Shown here piece after piece: positions 1 to 10,689 of a stretch of 64,000 bases of DNA. The stretch is from Lycorma delicatula. Lineage: Eukaryota; Arthropoda; Insecta; Hemiptera; Fulgoridae. The notes under the pieces are model-generated. The model made no database searches. It was not told the origin of the DNA and saw only the letters and a program-made list of their open reading frames with translations. Within the stretch, counting starts at the first letter, position 1. Each line of letters begins with the position of its first letter. The stretch lies in assembly GCF_047948215.1 (NCBI RefSeq), contig NC_134456.1, positions 13,913,730-13,977,729 on the forward strand, read 5' to 3'. A program made the translations under genes and the position numbers.

Positions 1-860
1 TAAGTCTACATCAATCTTATCCTTCAACGCATGCAAAGCCTGCATTATAAGGCGGGAGTTATAATCCCGCAAATTGTGGAATTCTACTGATATATGAGTA
101 ACGCGCTTACAGTTCAGACTGCAGCCGTTTTGCGCGAGAACTATAAATTTACAATCGGTATATGAATGGTGACGCTCAGGCTTATGGTTTAAGTATCGCT
201 GACAGATGACACATGTTCTCTCGTCTATAAACCTTCTCTCATCTTTCTCACTCGTTTTCAGGGATCTTTCTGTCAATAAAATATCTTCCAATTTCTTTTT
301 CACTTCCCATAAACGAAGAAGGAATTTTTCAACTACGTAATCTTCATCGTCCTGCGCTCTGTATACTTCATCAATTTTTTCCCCTTCAGTAGCGGTTAGG
401 AAACAGTAACCGGATGATTTGTGCAGGTCATCTAGGGTATGTAACTAGTTCGAGCGTTGGTTCAGAGATATGATTAGGTTTCACAAAGTACTCGAAATCG
501 GCATATATGACAAACGGTACCCTGCAGCGTGTACGTGTAATTGGTAAATTTCAATACGTTACCACGCACCCATCTATCTTTTACTTTTACAATCTCTTTC
601 CGCATCTATATCCGTTGAGGCTTCCCGGTTTTACAGTGTTTGATATGTTTAGCAAGATTGGTTTTCGCCATATTGTTATTAATTTTGGATACAAATCGGT
701 GATGGCAGAACGGACAGTATCCACAGGCGTTATTATGTTTAGTCAATCTGAACAGCAGTCGAGACAGTCCGTTACAGCCGTTTTTCTTATTGATGTAATT
801 AGAGCAGGCTCTATCCAAATCAGTGGCAATATATTTTCGCTCGCGATAATCAGTTAGACG
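1..860 (-). pseudogene. Maverick/Polinton-type family B DNA polymerase relic, N-terminal part
   Basis: Read on the minus strand from 860 down to the window edge, three conceptual frames in order give the amino-terminal layout of the protein-primed DNA polymerase B carried by Maverick/Polinton elements. First is a Cys/His cluster ending in a PQRI-type motif (about 818-606), then a KFTNY segment, then the exonuclease-I type motif YADFE (about 489-505). After that come a second Cys/His motif (CVICQRYLNH, about 190-215) and the VEFHNLRDYNSRLIMQAL segment (about 45-100). There is an in-frame stop near 600 and frame changes near 525 and 440, so this copy is broken. The polymerase palm motifs would lie left of the window. 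Family assignment rests on motif order recalled from these elements; a related virus-like DNA polymerase is the main alternative. Confidence 0.8.
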
Positions 861-2094
861 ATTTATGTAAATATCTTACTTTAAATCATTCGTTCTCAAA
901 GTTGGCGATAACACCCTCTTGTGGACGTTGGAGGCCTTCAGGGGGGGCGGCAGAAGGACCACAGAAAATTGGGGGGCGTTCAGGCGATCTAGGAAGACGT
1001 CTGAACGCCCCCTTATAAAAACAATGCTTAAAAAAGATAATGTTTTTTATTTTTATTAAAGCATTAATCAATGCTTTAAATAATCATCTGTAATATCATA
1101 GCAGTGGTACAATACACCAATATCCAGATTTATTTTTTAAACCAATCAATATTTTTATTTCCAACGTGTATTCAATACCTTCCATTTTTGGATAATGTTC
1201 CTTATTCTTATGTCAACCGACGTTTGAAATATTCGAATAATTTGTTATTTTTTGTTAATAACCGAAATGCAGTTTTAGAAAAATAATTAATTATTCAAAC
1301 GTACTTTGTGTTTATTTTACCTTCTCTTTTTATCTTAGCTTAAAGATTTAACGAAACAGTTGATTTATATCCATCATCTTTCTTTCTATCCCACTCGGAT
1401 CGATCAATTACAGTTTTATCGGGTAGATTCTGAATTGAAAACTATAGTCTAGTTACATTAACCTTTGAATAATCGTAAAAAATTTAATTAAGTATATTAA
1501 TCTAAACGGAAAAGAATTTTTTACTAAAAATTTATAACATCATTTACGACGTGAAGTGTGTTTCAGTGTTCCGAGTCTTTCCATGTTTATGTATTGACAG
1601 ATCCATTACGTATGTCACTAACTGGTAAACCTGATTCCGATTGAATTTATATTTTCGAGGTTAAGCAATTCCACACTTAGGAAAATAGTAGAATGGATGG
1701 ATAATCAAAATAAATTTTTAAAAATCAGTCTTGACAATGCTGTAATTATTTACTCTATATCTATTTTAAATTCACGATTTTGGTTGATTTTATGGTTTGT
1801 AGATGGAAAGCCAAATTGTAGATCGATATTATGTTTAATTTATAATTGTTTTACTGTGAGTGTTAAATATAAAATAATTGTAATTATATTTATTCACTTG
1901 ATAGCACCATCTCACTAACGCTCAAGTTTTCTCCTGCTACTGGTCCCTAGCTGAAATGCGTTATTTAATCCAGTTTGTAAAAAAAATATTATATGTATAT
2001 TTTAAATAGTTTTAATTATGTACTACCATTATAGTAATTGTACTAATTTTAGGGAATAAATATTGATTCTGTTATACAATTTAATATCTATTAG
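861..2094. other. AT-rich stretch, no gene recognised
   Basis: The short open frames here have low-complexity composition and no recognisable motif. The only structure I see is the GC-rich hairpin listed separately at 972-1012. Confidence 0.5.
972..1012. repeat. GC-rich 12-bp hairpin
   Basis: Perfect inverted repeat with arms GGGGGCGTTCAG (972-983) and CTGAACGCCCCC (1001-1012) around a 17-nt loop, in an otherwise AT-rich stretch. It lies just outside the polymerase relic. It could be the end of a small mobile element, but no partner terminus was found. Confidence 0.7.
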
Positions 2095-3668
2095 ACAAAT
2101 CTTTGCATAATTCTCTGGTTAAAATTTGGGAATCCGAAAAACTTCCAGAACATTGGACGACAGCTATTATACATCCTTTACACAAAAAAGGCGACAAGAC
2201 AAATCCAGACAATTATCGTGGAATTTCGTTATTAGATTGTACGTATAAAATTTTATCTAGAATTACCACAATTAGAAAGCGAGCTAGGCGATTACCAAGG
2301 TGGTTTTCGGCCTAGGCGCAGTTGTCCAGATCAAATTATTACTTTGAAATTACTTATAATAGAAATTACTTATGTATAATAGAAAGCAAAAACAGATGAT
2401 TATTTCTTTTATAGATTTCAAAAAAGCATACATAGGCCTTCGATGTTAAAAATTCTGAGAAATGTCGGATCGGATCCTAAATTGGTAAATATGATCGGTT
2501 TAACATTGACAAATACAAAATCTAAAGTGAAGTTTCGTGGCGAATTTTCCGAACCTTTTTACATAAAATCCAGACTGAGACAAGGCGACGGACTTTCGCC
2601 TTTATTATTTAATTGTGCACTAGAATTTCTGATGCGCGAACGGTTTAAAATTAATCCAAAAAATATTCATATAGGATGCAAAAGGGATTAATTTAAATCG
2701 CCTAGGATTTGCCGACGACTTAGCTTTATTAGCTAATAGTATCGCAGAAGCTTGAATACAAATAACAAGTATAGAAGAACTTGCGAAAAAAATTGGACTT
2801 TAAATTTCTTACGAAATGACTGAAATGATGGCTATAGATCCTTTAGTTATTACTTCTGTGAATATTAATGGAAACAAAGTAGAACTTGTAGAAAAATTTA
2901 AATATCTTTGAGAGATCATTACTTGTAATTGTAACGAAAAACAAAATCGGACTGAAAGACTTAATAAATTATTTGAAGTGCTACAAGTAACCAAAAATAC
3001 TTACAACAAAAAATCGCTCTCGATTAACACTAAAATTAGACATTACAAAACCGTGGTTAAACCGGTAATTACTTACGCGAGCGATTCTCGCTCGCGTAAT
3101 TTATTTTGATTAAATCAGAAAAATAGGACTGAACCTTTGTTTAAAGTTGAACAGAGGATTCTTAGAACCTGCATAAACAAAAAATATAAACACGAAAATC
3201 AGTACAGATTATTGCCTAATAAATTTCTGTACGAAAACTTGGAATCTTTAATCGATACTACGAAAATGAAGCGAATTTGTTTCTGTGCACACTTGTTAAG
3301 ATTACCGCAGGATAGGATTACTAAGAGAATTATCGATTCATTTTGGTCTTTAAAAAATCCGCCATTATGGATCAAAGAAATTAAAGAAGATATGCAAGAA
3401 TTAAATTTGACTTAAGAAGATTTACTTAATAAATCCGAAAAATTAAAATTTGTTAAAGATCCGAATACCAACTTTAAAATAAGAACTTTTAATTATACAA
3501 AAAGGGTTTATTCAGAAGAGGATAGTAAAGCAAGATCATTAAGAATGACTAAATATTGGGAGAAAGTAAAAGCTAAGAACTTAAAGGCCAAAAGATCGGG
3601 AAAAAAGACTTGAATTATTCTGACTGAAGTGGTCCTTGCGGCCTTAAAAGTAAAAAAAAAAAAAAAAA
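2095..3668 (+). mobile_element. Degenerate LINE, reverse transcriptase and 3' end with poly(A)
   Basis: A 5'-truncated non-LTR retrotransposon. In order, the frames show an RT entry motif (AIIHPLHKKGDK...NYRGISLLD, about 2160-2250), FIDFKKAY (about 2410), RQGDGLSPLLFN (about 2580), GFADDLALLAN (about 2705) and a C-terminal thumb-like region ending at about 3613. It finishes in an A-run at 3648-3668, as expected for target-primed insertion. Multiple stops and at least four frame changes make it inactive. An RTE/CR1-like clade is plausible, but I cannot fix the clade by eye. The 5' boundary is approximate. A small palindromic insertion (3073-3099) interrupts the ITYAS segment. Confidence 0.8.
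3073..3099. repeat. Perfect 12-bp hairpin with a 3-nt loop inside the LINE
   Basis: Arms TTACGCGAGCGA (3073-3084) and TCGCTCGCGTAA (3088-3099) with loop TTC. The left arm is normal LINE coding sequence (ITYAS); the right arm is its inverted copy. Confidence 0.85.
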
Positions 3669-3830
3669 GGATTAGGTTAGCACTGTGAGGGGGAAAAGGA
3701 ATTTCTAAGATTGAGGATTCAAGATTATAGGTGTCACATGACCAAAATTCTACATCCTCAAAAATGGCGGTAAGTGTAGCCAGCTCGGTGAGATAGAAGC
3801 TAATTTACTACAATCCTAGTTTAGGGAGGG

Positions 3831-4127
3831 GAACCGAGTTGTTCTAATGGTGAACGCGTCTTCCCAAATCAGCTGATTTGGAATTCGAGAGTTCCAGCGT
3901 TCAAGTCCTAGTAAAATCAGTTATTTTTACACTGATTTTAATACTAGATCGTGGATATCGGTGTTCTTTGGTGGTTGGGATTCAATTAACCACACATCTC
4001 AGGACACACTCGAACTGAAACTGTACAAGACTTCACTTCATTTATACTCATACATATCGTCCTCATTCATCCTCTGAAGTATTATCTGAAAGGTAATTAT
4101 CGGAGGCTAAACAGGAAAAAGAATAAA
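3831..4127 (+). mobile_element. tRNA-derived SINE, family 1, copy A (13-bp TSD)
   Basis: About 297 bp. A tRNA-like head holds a degenerate A box near 3842 and a B-box-like GTTCAAGTCC near 3898. A conserved body (GGTGTTCTTTGGTGGTTGG) and a tail (CATCCTCTGAAG ... CGGAGGCTAAACAGG) follow. It is flanked by the direct repeat AGTTTAGGGAGGG at 3818-3830 and 4128-4140, which fixes both ends. Confidence 0.92.
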
Positions 4128-4473
4128 AGTTTAGGGAGGGAAAATCCAAGTTAGCGGCAACACTAAATAACTACTGTTTGCGTCAAAGAAAAATTTCAAC
4201 AATACAAGTTAATAGTTAGCGATTAAAAGACTTGCTGTTGTGCCGATTTAAAATTATTATTCGAAAGTATAATGTATAAAGTTAGTAATTATTGTATGGA
4301 AAGTATAATAAAATAAAGTGCGTATTAACACAATATCTTTTTTTTTAAATTAAACATGTACATATGTGTGTATAAATAGTATATTTAAGTGCGTAATTAT
4401 AATTCGGAATGTATATTTTACAACGACAAGACAGACAATCCACATTTTAGCAAAAACTAACTTTTTTCTTCAG

Positions 4474-5848
4474 TTAATTACAACATTCATTCTCTTCATC
4501 AATATTTTCCTTTTTTTCATGTGTCACTTTTAATTTTGGAGGAGGTCCACCATATTTCACTGTTAGATCGATTATGTCTTTTGCTGCTTTGAGTCCACTT
4601 AATCTTGCCCCGTGAACCGTAGAAAAGAATTGTGGAGTTGTAGCTTCTCCAGCAAAAAATATCACTGGAATCGAAACATTTTTTTTCCCCTTTCTAATTG
4701 TTCCATTAGGAACTGGAGTCCTGAGATCTTCCATATGTTCAATATTTGATCCCTTACGGAAATAACTATTCGTACCCATGAAATAAGGACAGCTCCCCCA
4801 TTTGGATTTTAGAATACTAGTCGGATACGGGAGCGTAGTATCTTTACTAATTTGTCTTAACATGTACGTCAAGCACTCTACTACCTGCAGGTCTGATATT
4901 TCTTCAACTTCATTGGCATAAGATCCTGCGACAATCCCCATCATAATATTATTGCTGCCTGGTAGTTCTTCTAAAGAGTTCAAACCTCTCATCCAGCTGT
5001 TTTTTTGCTTTAACTCTTCCTTTGACCATGCAAATTTAATTCTTCCTTTTTTCGGGATCCAAAATGGATTTTTATATTCTACAAATATTTTTACTATATT
5101 CCCGAAGCCAAGTTTTTGAATGGCTTTTGTTTTTTCTTCCGGTAATTGTGGACTAAAAAGCATTCTTGCTTGTTTTTTTAAAACGCCTAGAGAAATGGTG
5201 ATAACTACGAAATCAGCAAAATATTTTGTGAAATCACTTGTCGAAACAATTGCTCTTGTTTCACACACATCATCGCCCCATTGAATTTTTTTTACATCTT
5301 TTTCATAGTGTATGGTATTATCTGGTATATTTTGTATCAATGGTGCCAATACACCACTGAAACCAGATGAAAATGCAATAGTTTCATCGCTTATTTTTTT
5401 GAAACTGCCGAACGTTTCGGTACGCAAATCATCAATATCAGCACCCCACCTATTACTAATTTTGTTTGTCAAACCAAACATTATACGACTAGCATCTTCT
5501 CGTTGATGTTTTGGAAAATTACTCAGTTCCTGATTGATTCTAACTGAAAAAAAATCCTTCAGCGATCCTCCACCGGTTTTAAATTTATATAATGCATAAG
5601 CTTGTTCTTCTATCAGCCTAAAAGTTAAATAAGCTTGTGTGCTTAAATTTTTATTTAATTGCCTTCCCTCACTCGTAATATAATTTCCGCTTTTGAAATC
5701 ATAACTGTGTATACATTTTGGATGCATTAACCCTTCTTGACTTGCCAGCGTTACAATGGAATTTGCTGCCGTACTACCTGATAACCACTGGGCCCCGAGC
5801 TCAGCTACTGATTGTCCCAGCGAACACGAGTGTATTCTGCCTCCTGGT
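4474..5848 (-). CDS. Flavin-containing polyamine/spermine oxidase-like, terminal exon
   Basis: Terminal coding exon, 457 codons plus stop, of a flavin amine oxidase that oxidises polyamines or a related amine using FAD and O2. The exon starts after the acceptor TTTCAG at 5849-5850 with PGGRIHS, then ELGAQWLSG. A substrate/FAD core follows, with FVVITISLGVLK (near 5190), LGFGNIVKIFVEY (near 5090) and WGSCPYFMGTNSY (near 4790). The C-terminal FAD motif FFAGEATTPQFFSTVHGARLSG lies near 4660-4600. All core motifs are in one uninterrupted frame. Human SMOX and PAOX have an active-site His in the WIHG motif; here it is Ser (WLSG). The Lys of VKIF, probably equivalent to the conserved active-site lysine, is retained. 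Joined to the exon at 14274-14483 this gives at least 527 residues, close to family length. Spermine oxidase versus acetylpolyamine oxidase cannot be decided. Confidence 0.93.
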
Positions 5849-6349
5849 CTGAAACATATCCAGTTTTTCCTACGTTAACAAATTTGCATTTTTTATATTA
5901 TCTTTTTCAGTTATCTAAATCCAATTAAAAATAAATAATTTTTTTATCTGTACAAATAAAAAAGAAGATAATCTTCAATTAAAAAGATGTACTGAAATTC
6001 ATTTACTTCAATAAAATCTTAAACTATTAACATAGATCTAATTACTGTAAGCCAATAAATACATTTTTTTCTTTGTTTTATTATCATTGTTACTGTTTAA
6101 TTTGTATTTACATTGTTTAGGTATTAAGAATCTATTTCATTAAGTAAAATTCAAAGAGATTTTATCAAATATACACACTGAATTCTTTTTTAAAGCTTTT
6201 AGAAGCCAGTTTTATTTCAAATTTTTTTAATTACTATGTTGAATATAGAAGTCATGACTTTAGGAATTATCTAAATATTTACACACACATATATCTATCA
6301 ATAAGAAACAATTATTGAAGGAAGTGAGGACTTTTTCTTCAAGGATAAA

Positions 6350-6715
6350 TCATTTTCTGTTTGCTCTATTTTTTAAACCCCAAACGATTCGTACTGCGCT
6401 GTTGTCCAGTAATCTATTTATTTTCTCAAGTCGTATATTCAAAGTAATAACAGACTGAAAAAAATTAAAGTACGCCTCTAATAAATCCCCTGAGAGGAGA
6501 TTTGATTTCTCTGGCATTTCTCCCACCACCACCCAATTCGATCGCCCTAAAGCATAAGACCGAATGTCCGTGCCACAAACGGCTACTATGCCATCCACCA
6601 TATTATAGCGTTTGGAGCTATATTTGACCAATGGCCAGCCATTGACCGACTCGAAACCGCATCCCAAATACCTCGGCCTTCCTAACTCTAAAACAAAAAA
6701 AATATTTAAAAACAA
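6350..6715 (-). mobile_element. R1-like LINE endonuclease fragment
   Basis: An open stretch whose product contains VDGIVAVCGTDIRSYALGRS and LLEAYFNFFQSVITLNIRL...INRLLDN. It resembles the middle of the APE-type endonuclease of R1-group LINEs, where 'vYFqfs...ieprl..l..lLd' follows the catalytic GDFN-less half. It lies inside the oxidase intron and is cut off at both ends. A shorter related copy occurs at about 10321-10420. Confidence 0.5.
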
Positions 6716-6904
6716 TTAAAATGTATCTTAAAATGAAAGAATATGTTGCGTATACTAAAATCGAAATAAAAACACAAAGATGTACATATCTGATTAAGAT
6801 AATAAAATTACCATCTGCTTTACAGAAAATGGCATACGTAACTGAAACACAATAATTCAAATATGTGAATATAAACGGACGGCCCTAAGAAATCGTAAAA
6901 CATA

Positions 6905-8700
6905 AGTTAACTTTGTTTTATTGTTCCTTAAAATGGTTCGAATGTTAGCCTCTAGGTTGAACTTGCGATGCGACGCCACATAACAGATACAATACATAAT
7001 GATGTGGGGGCACTGTTAGTTGGCAGTAACAGCGAGCACAAAGGGGAGCGTCCGTTTGCGTCATCAGATATCCATGAGTGAGCCTAGTGTGCCCTATTTG
7101 TAAACGGCTGATAATAACCTTCTCTCGGCGGTAATCTCTTCAAGAGGAGCTCCACAGTGATATAATGCTTGATTGGGTGAAGTTTATTGTTCATGGTAGC
7201 ATTCCAATCACTTTGGCAGTCATCATACCCTCTTCAGGAAACAAACAAGATCGTTTGAAGCGATCTTCAACCTCCTCGGTGAAAGGAGGCTGGAAACAAG
7301 GCCTCCTTTGCCGCACTATTAGCGCGCTCATGGCCTGAAATCTCAATATAGCTGGGGATCCTGCAGCACACCGTTGTGTTACGTCTGGTCATTTGCGAAG
7401 TAGCAGACTGAATCTCACATAACAGGATGTCTGGAGTACACGTCACTAGTCGCCTGTAAGGCACTTACGGAATCCGAGCAAATAAGTACAAGTCGAAATG
7501 TTGGGATAATTATTCTTAAGGCAAACATTATTCTTAATAATAATTACGTTGCTCCACAACGAAAATGCTGGTGATGCTGGGGAGACCAAATATGTATTGT
7601 CTATTATTAACCACAAAGGCACACCCATCAGAATTATCGTTTTTAGAACTATGCTATAAACTGTAGCATCTAGAATCAGTCTACTTATAATAAAATTTGT
7701 TTCGCAATAAAACCGGATTTGTGTTCTTTTAACTATACCGACATAGATCAAAACAGTAATTAACGAGAGAAGGCCGCCTAGGTGGGTAGTAATATGGAGC
7801 AACTGTAAGGGCTGAAGGAAATTATATACCTAGACCTGAGAAAAGACGCTGAGCTCTGATGCCCAGCAGAGCAGTAGATCTAGGCTGTCCCTGGTAACGA
7901 TTAACATGTTAGTTGGGGACTACCACATCAGAAGTTGGATGATCTGGTTGTGCTTTAATGAGAGCCACGTAAGAGCATATCATTTGCTTCCATCTATTAC
8001 AAAGAAACGACTCACCACTGTCCACCAGCAAAGTTATCACGGAGCTTGACCGAAACGCACCCATTGCAAGTCGGATGAATGAATGACGGACGGTATTGAG
8101 CATCTTTAGAGCGGTGGCTCGTCGTGCCAACAAATAAGCTACGCAGCTGTAATCCAAGCGGGAACGGACCAATCCACCGGGTTGGTCTAGTGGTTAACGC
8201 GTCTTCCCAAATCAGCTGATTTGGAAGTCGAGAGTTACATCGTTCAAGTCCCAGTAAAGCCAGTTATTTTTACACGGATTTGAATACTAGATCTTGGATA
8301 CCGGTGTTCTTTGGTGGTTGGGTTTCAATTAACCACACATCTCAGGAATGGTCGAACTGAGAACCATTGAAGTGTAAGTTTTTTGACTTACACTTCATTT
8401 ATACTCATACATATCATCCTCATTCATCCTCTGAAGAATTATCTAAACGGTAGTTACCGGAGGCTAAACAGGAAAAAGAAAGGAAAGCGGGAACGGACCA
8501 GAGCTTGGTAGAAACGCAACATGCATACACGATCGGCTCCCAGACTAGTATTAGACAGAACTCTCAGCATGTCTAACATTTTTAGACATTTTACCTTCAG
8601 CTCCTTCAAATATGTTACCCATGTTAGTCGTTGGTCAAACCCCATGTTAATACAGTTAAGGATCAACATTTTGCCTCAACCGGGAAAAGTTATCCTGAAG
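6905..8700 (-). mobile_element. I-like LINE, RT C-terminus, RNase H and zinc-knuckle remnant
   Basis: Minus-strand coding debris in ORF2 order: RT thumb region FDQRLTWVTYLKELKVKCLK (8640-8560), ALVRSRLDYSCVAY (near 8510 and 8170), and AMGAFRSSS with SGESFLCNRW (8070-7990). RNase H-like pieces follow at 7800-7560. Next come PSYIEISGHERANSAAKEAL (7360-7290), SRLQIGHTRLTHGYLM (7125-7075), and a Cys-rich end CARCYCQLTV (about 7010-6980). It contains many stops and frame changes. It resembles the ORF2 C-terminus of the nearly intact LINE at 24.9-31.2 kb but is far older. SINE copy B is inserted at 8172-8484 with a clean 16-bp duplication. Confidence 0.8.
8172..8484 (+). mobile_element. tRNA-derived SINE, family 1, copy B (16-bp TSD)
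   Basis: Full-length copy. A box TGGTCTAGTGG (near 8184), B box GTTCAAGTCCC (near 8242), body GGTGTTCTTTGGTGGTTGG, tail CGGAGGCTAAACAGG. The direct repeats AAGCGGGAACGGACCA lie at 8156-8171 and 8485-8500. The duplicated bases are LINE coding sequence (the LVRSR codons), so the SINE landed in an already resident LINE. Confidence 0.95.
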
Positions 8701-9339
8701 ATAATCCAATTGGAAGCAATTTCATTGTCTTCGTTGTTGTATTGGTAGCTTTAAAAATAAATAACTATTTTTATTAAATAATTTTAAACAACTAACAAAA
8801 ATAGATTATCTTCTTCAGGTTTCAGTGTCGTATTAATATGCCAGTAGCATATTGCAGTGTCAAAAAAGGTCAATGAGGCAATAATTAAACAGCTGCAATA
8901 TCGATTATTTCAAAAGATAACCACACAATATTGTTAAAAAATTATTCTGAAGAAAATGAAATTAGGTCCATTCTATTTAAGGGGACAGGGAACGCAAAAA
9001 ATTATTTTTTTCAGTACTGTTTTTGTTTTTTTTTTTATTCCATTACTCATTAACACTTTCTGTTTAAAATGATGTAAATTTTACGAAAATCTGTAAAATA
9101 TTCTCTTAGATGTAAATAAAATTTGGCAGGAGGGTTCTGGCTGAATTCTATGGCTTTTTGGAGAAACAATTCAACAATAAAGCGTATATTTTGAAACGTA
9201 TAAAGGTTTCAAATTTGCCAGTCATGAATTGAATTGAATTGACTTCAATTTTGTAGAACGGATTTTATACAGTGAAAGGAAAATTTTTGTCTAAATTGGA
9301 ATTGAAATACAATCTTTTCATTAAATGTAAAAGTGCTTT
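8701..9339. other. AT-rich intronic stretch, nothing recognised
   Basis: Part of the oxidase intron between two LINE relics. I see no motif, TIR or SINE in it. Confidence 0.4.
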
Positions 9340-10245
9340 TTTTTGGCACGTTTGGAGTCGCGTTCGGTGCTCGACTTGGCGTTTACCAACGGAGACAACA
9401 TCGGCGATTACTGTAACTGGGAGTTCCTGCAGGAGGAGAGCCTGTTGGATCATCTAATGATTCGGTACGATTCGAAGGCCCAACAGAGAATAGACACCGG
9501 TGACGAAACTGGCCACTTCTAAGAAGAGATGTATGAAGTTTGCGCAGGGAATACGTCAATGATTAGCGGAGACAGTAGCGCCAGAAGAATTTGGGGACAT
9601 TGTGCAAGATGAATGCAGAATAACTGGAGTCACCTATAGCAGGCCTCGAAAGCAGCACGTGTACTGGTGGTGTGAAGAGATTGGGCGGCTGAACAAACAA
9701 GCATGGGCCAAGGAGAGGACTAACCAAAGGGCTAATCGAAGAGGTAATTCTGTACTGATGGAACGTACCCGCTCAGAGTATATAGCGTCTCATGCCGCCT
9801 TGAAAGCCGCAATTAAACAGGCGAACAGGAAATCTTGGAAGGAGTTATTATGCCTTGACATCGACAACGACCATTGGGGTCGTGTCTATCAACTAGTGGT
9901 TGGGAAACTTTGTCGACCTTTGCCGGTATTAACTGAAGTACAAGTTAGGATAACGGTGAGAGCGCTGTTTCCAAACCGGGAGGAACCACCCAAAGAGAAG
10001 AAAGAGGTGAAGAATATCCCGCCATTCCGTACTGAAGAGCCCATCCGGGTCTGGGCACGGATGGGATCCCGGAAGAAATTGTGCGGATTTTGGTGGATGA
10101 GGCACCAGTAGAGACCATCAGGTCGATGAACGCTGTACTGAGACAAGGGCACATTACGGAGCAACGGAAGCTAGTGAAGCTCGTGTTGATAAAGAAGACT
10201 AGTGCAGTGGGAGCGTCTTCGTTCAAAACGTTGTCTAATTAATAA
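9340..10245 (+). mobile_element. R1-like LINE fragment, EN-RT linker region
   Basis: The frame at 9602-10111 gives VYWWCEEIGRLNKQAW, SHAALKAAIKQANRKSW and DIDNDHWGRVYQLVVGKLC. These are the linker signatures between endonuclease and reverse transcriptase in R1-group LINEs (W-W-x-E-I; K-x-x-W; D-N-D-x-W-G). A frame change near 10040 leads to a PEEIVRILVDEAP segment, the start of the RT. The copy breaks off by about 10250, before the catalytic core. It is oriented opposite to the host oxidase gene. Confidence 0.75.
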
Positions 10246-10320
10246 CATCTGTAAATTACTCGAGAGGATGATGGAGAACCGTCTAAAAGAGGCGATACTG
10301 GTCAGAGGAGGACTTCATTA

Positions 10321-10420
10321 GTTTGCTTGACATTTCTCCCGCCACCACCCCATTCGGTCGCCCTAAATCATAAGACCGAATGTCTGTTTCACAAACGGCT
10401 ACTGAGCCTCGAACAGTTTA
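10321..10420 (-). mobile_element. Short R1-like endonuclease fragment
   Basis: About 90 bp closely matching 6515-6600. Read on the minus strand it gives VAVCETDIRSYDLGRPN. Its position between two other R1-like pieces suggests several overlapping insertions or rearrangements inside the intron. Confidence 0.5.
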
Positions 10421-10689
10421 GCAACCAGTATCCTAACACAGCTCCTAGAATTTACCTAACAGCGTGAGAGGACTAAGCGTGGTGCCATACACCATTGGCT
10501 TACGTGTCCCAACCGCTCACGTGGTAACATACCCTGGCGGCGCGGCCACCCCCACCAGCGGAAGCCCCAAAGCGAATCACAAACAATACCAATATAACCG
10601 TGGAACATTGCCAATGCGCCTACTTCCAACCAATCCAATGCCTAAGCCAGAACCCTAGCCACCTGAGATCCTGCCACGATAGAGTACCT

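Noticed and set aside
507..857. 116-codon plus-strand open frame at the left edge
   Set aside because: It is the antisense shadow of the minus-strand DNA polymerase B relic, whose motifs are specific.
7446..7802. 118-codon minus-strand open frame rich in hydrophobic residues
   Set aside because: It overlaps the RNase H part of an I-like LINE; the correct motif fragments are in other frames, so this is a frame artefact.
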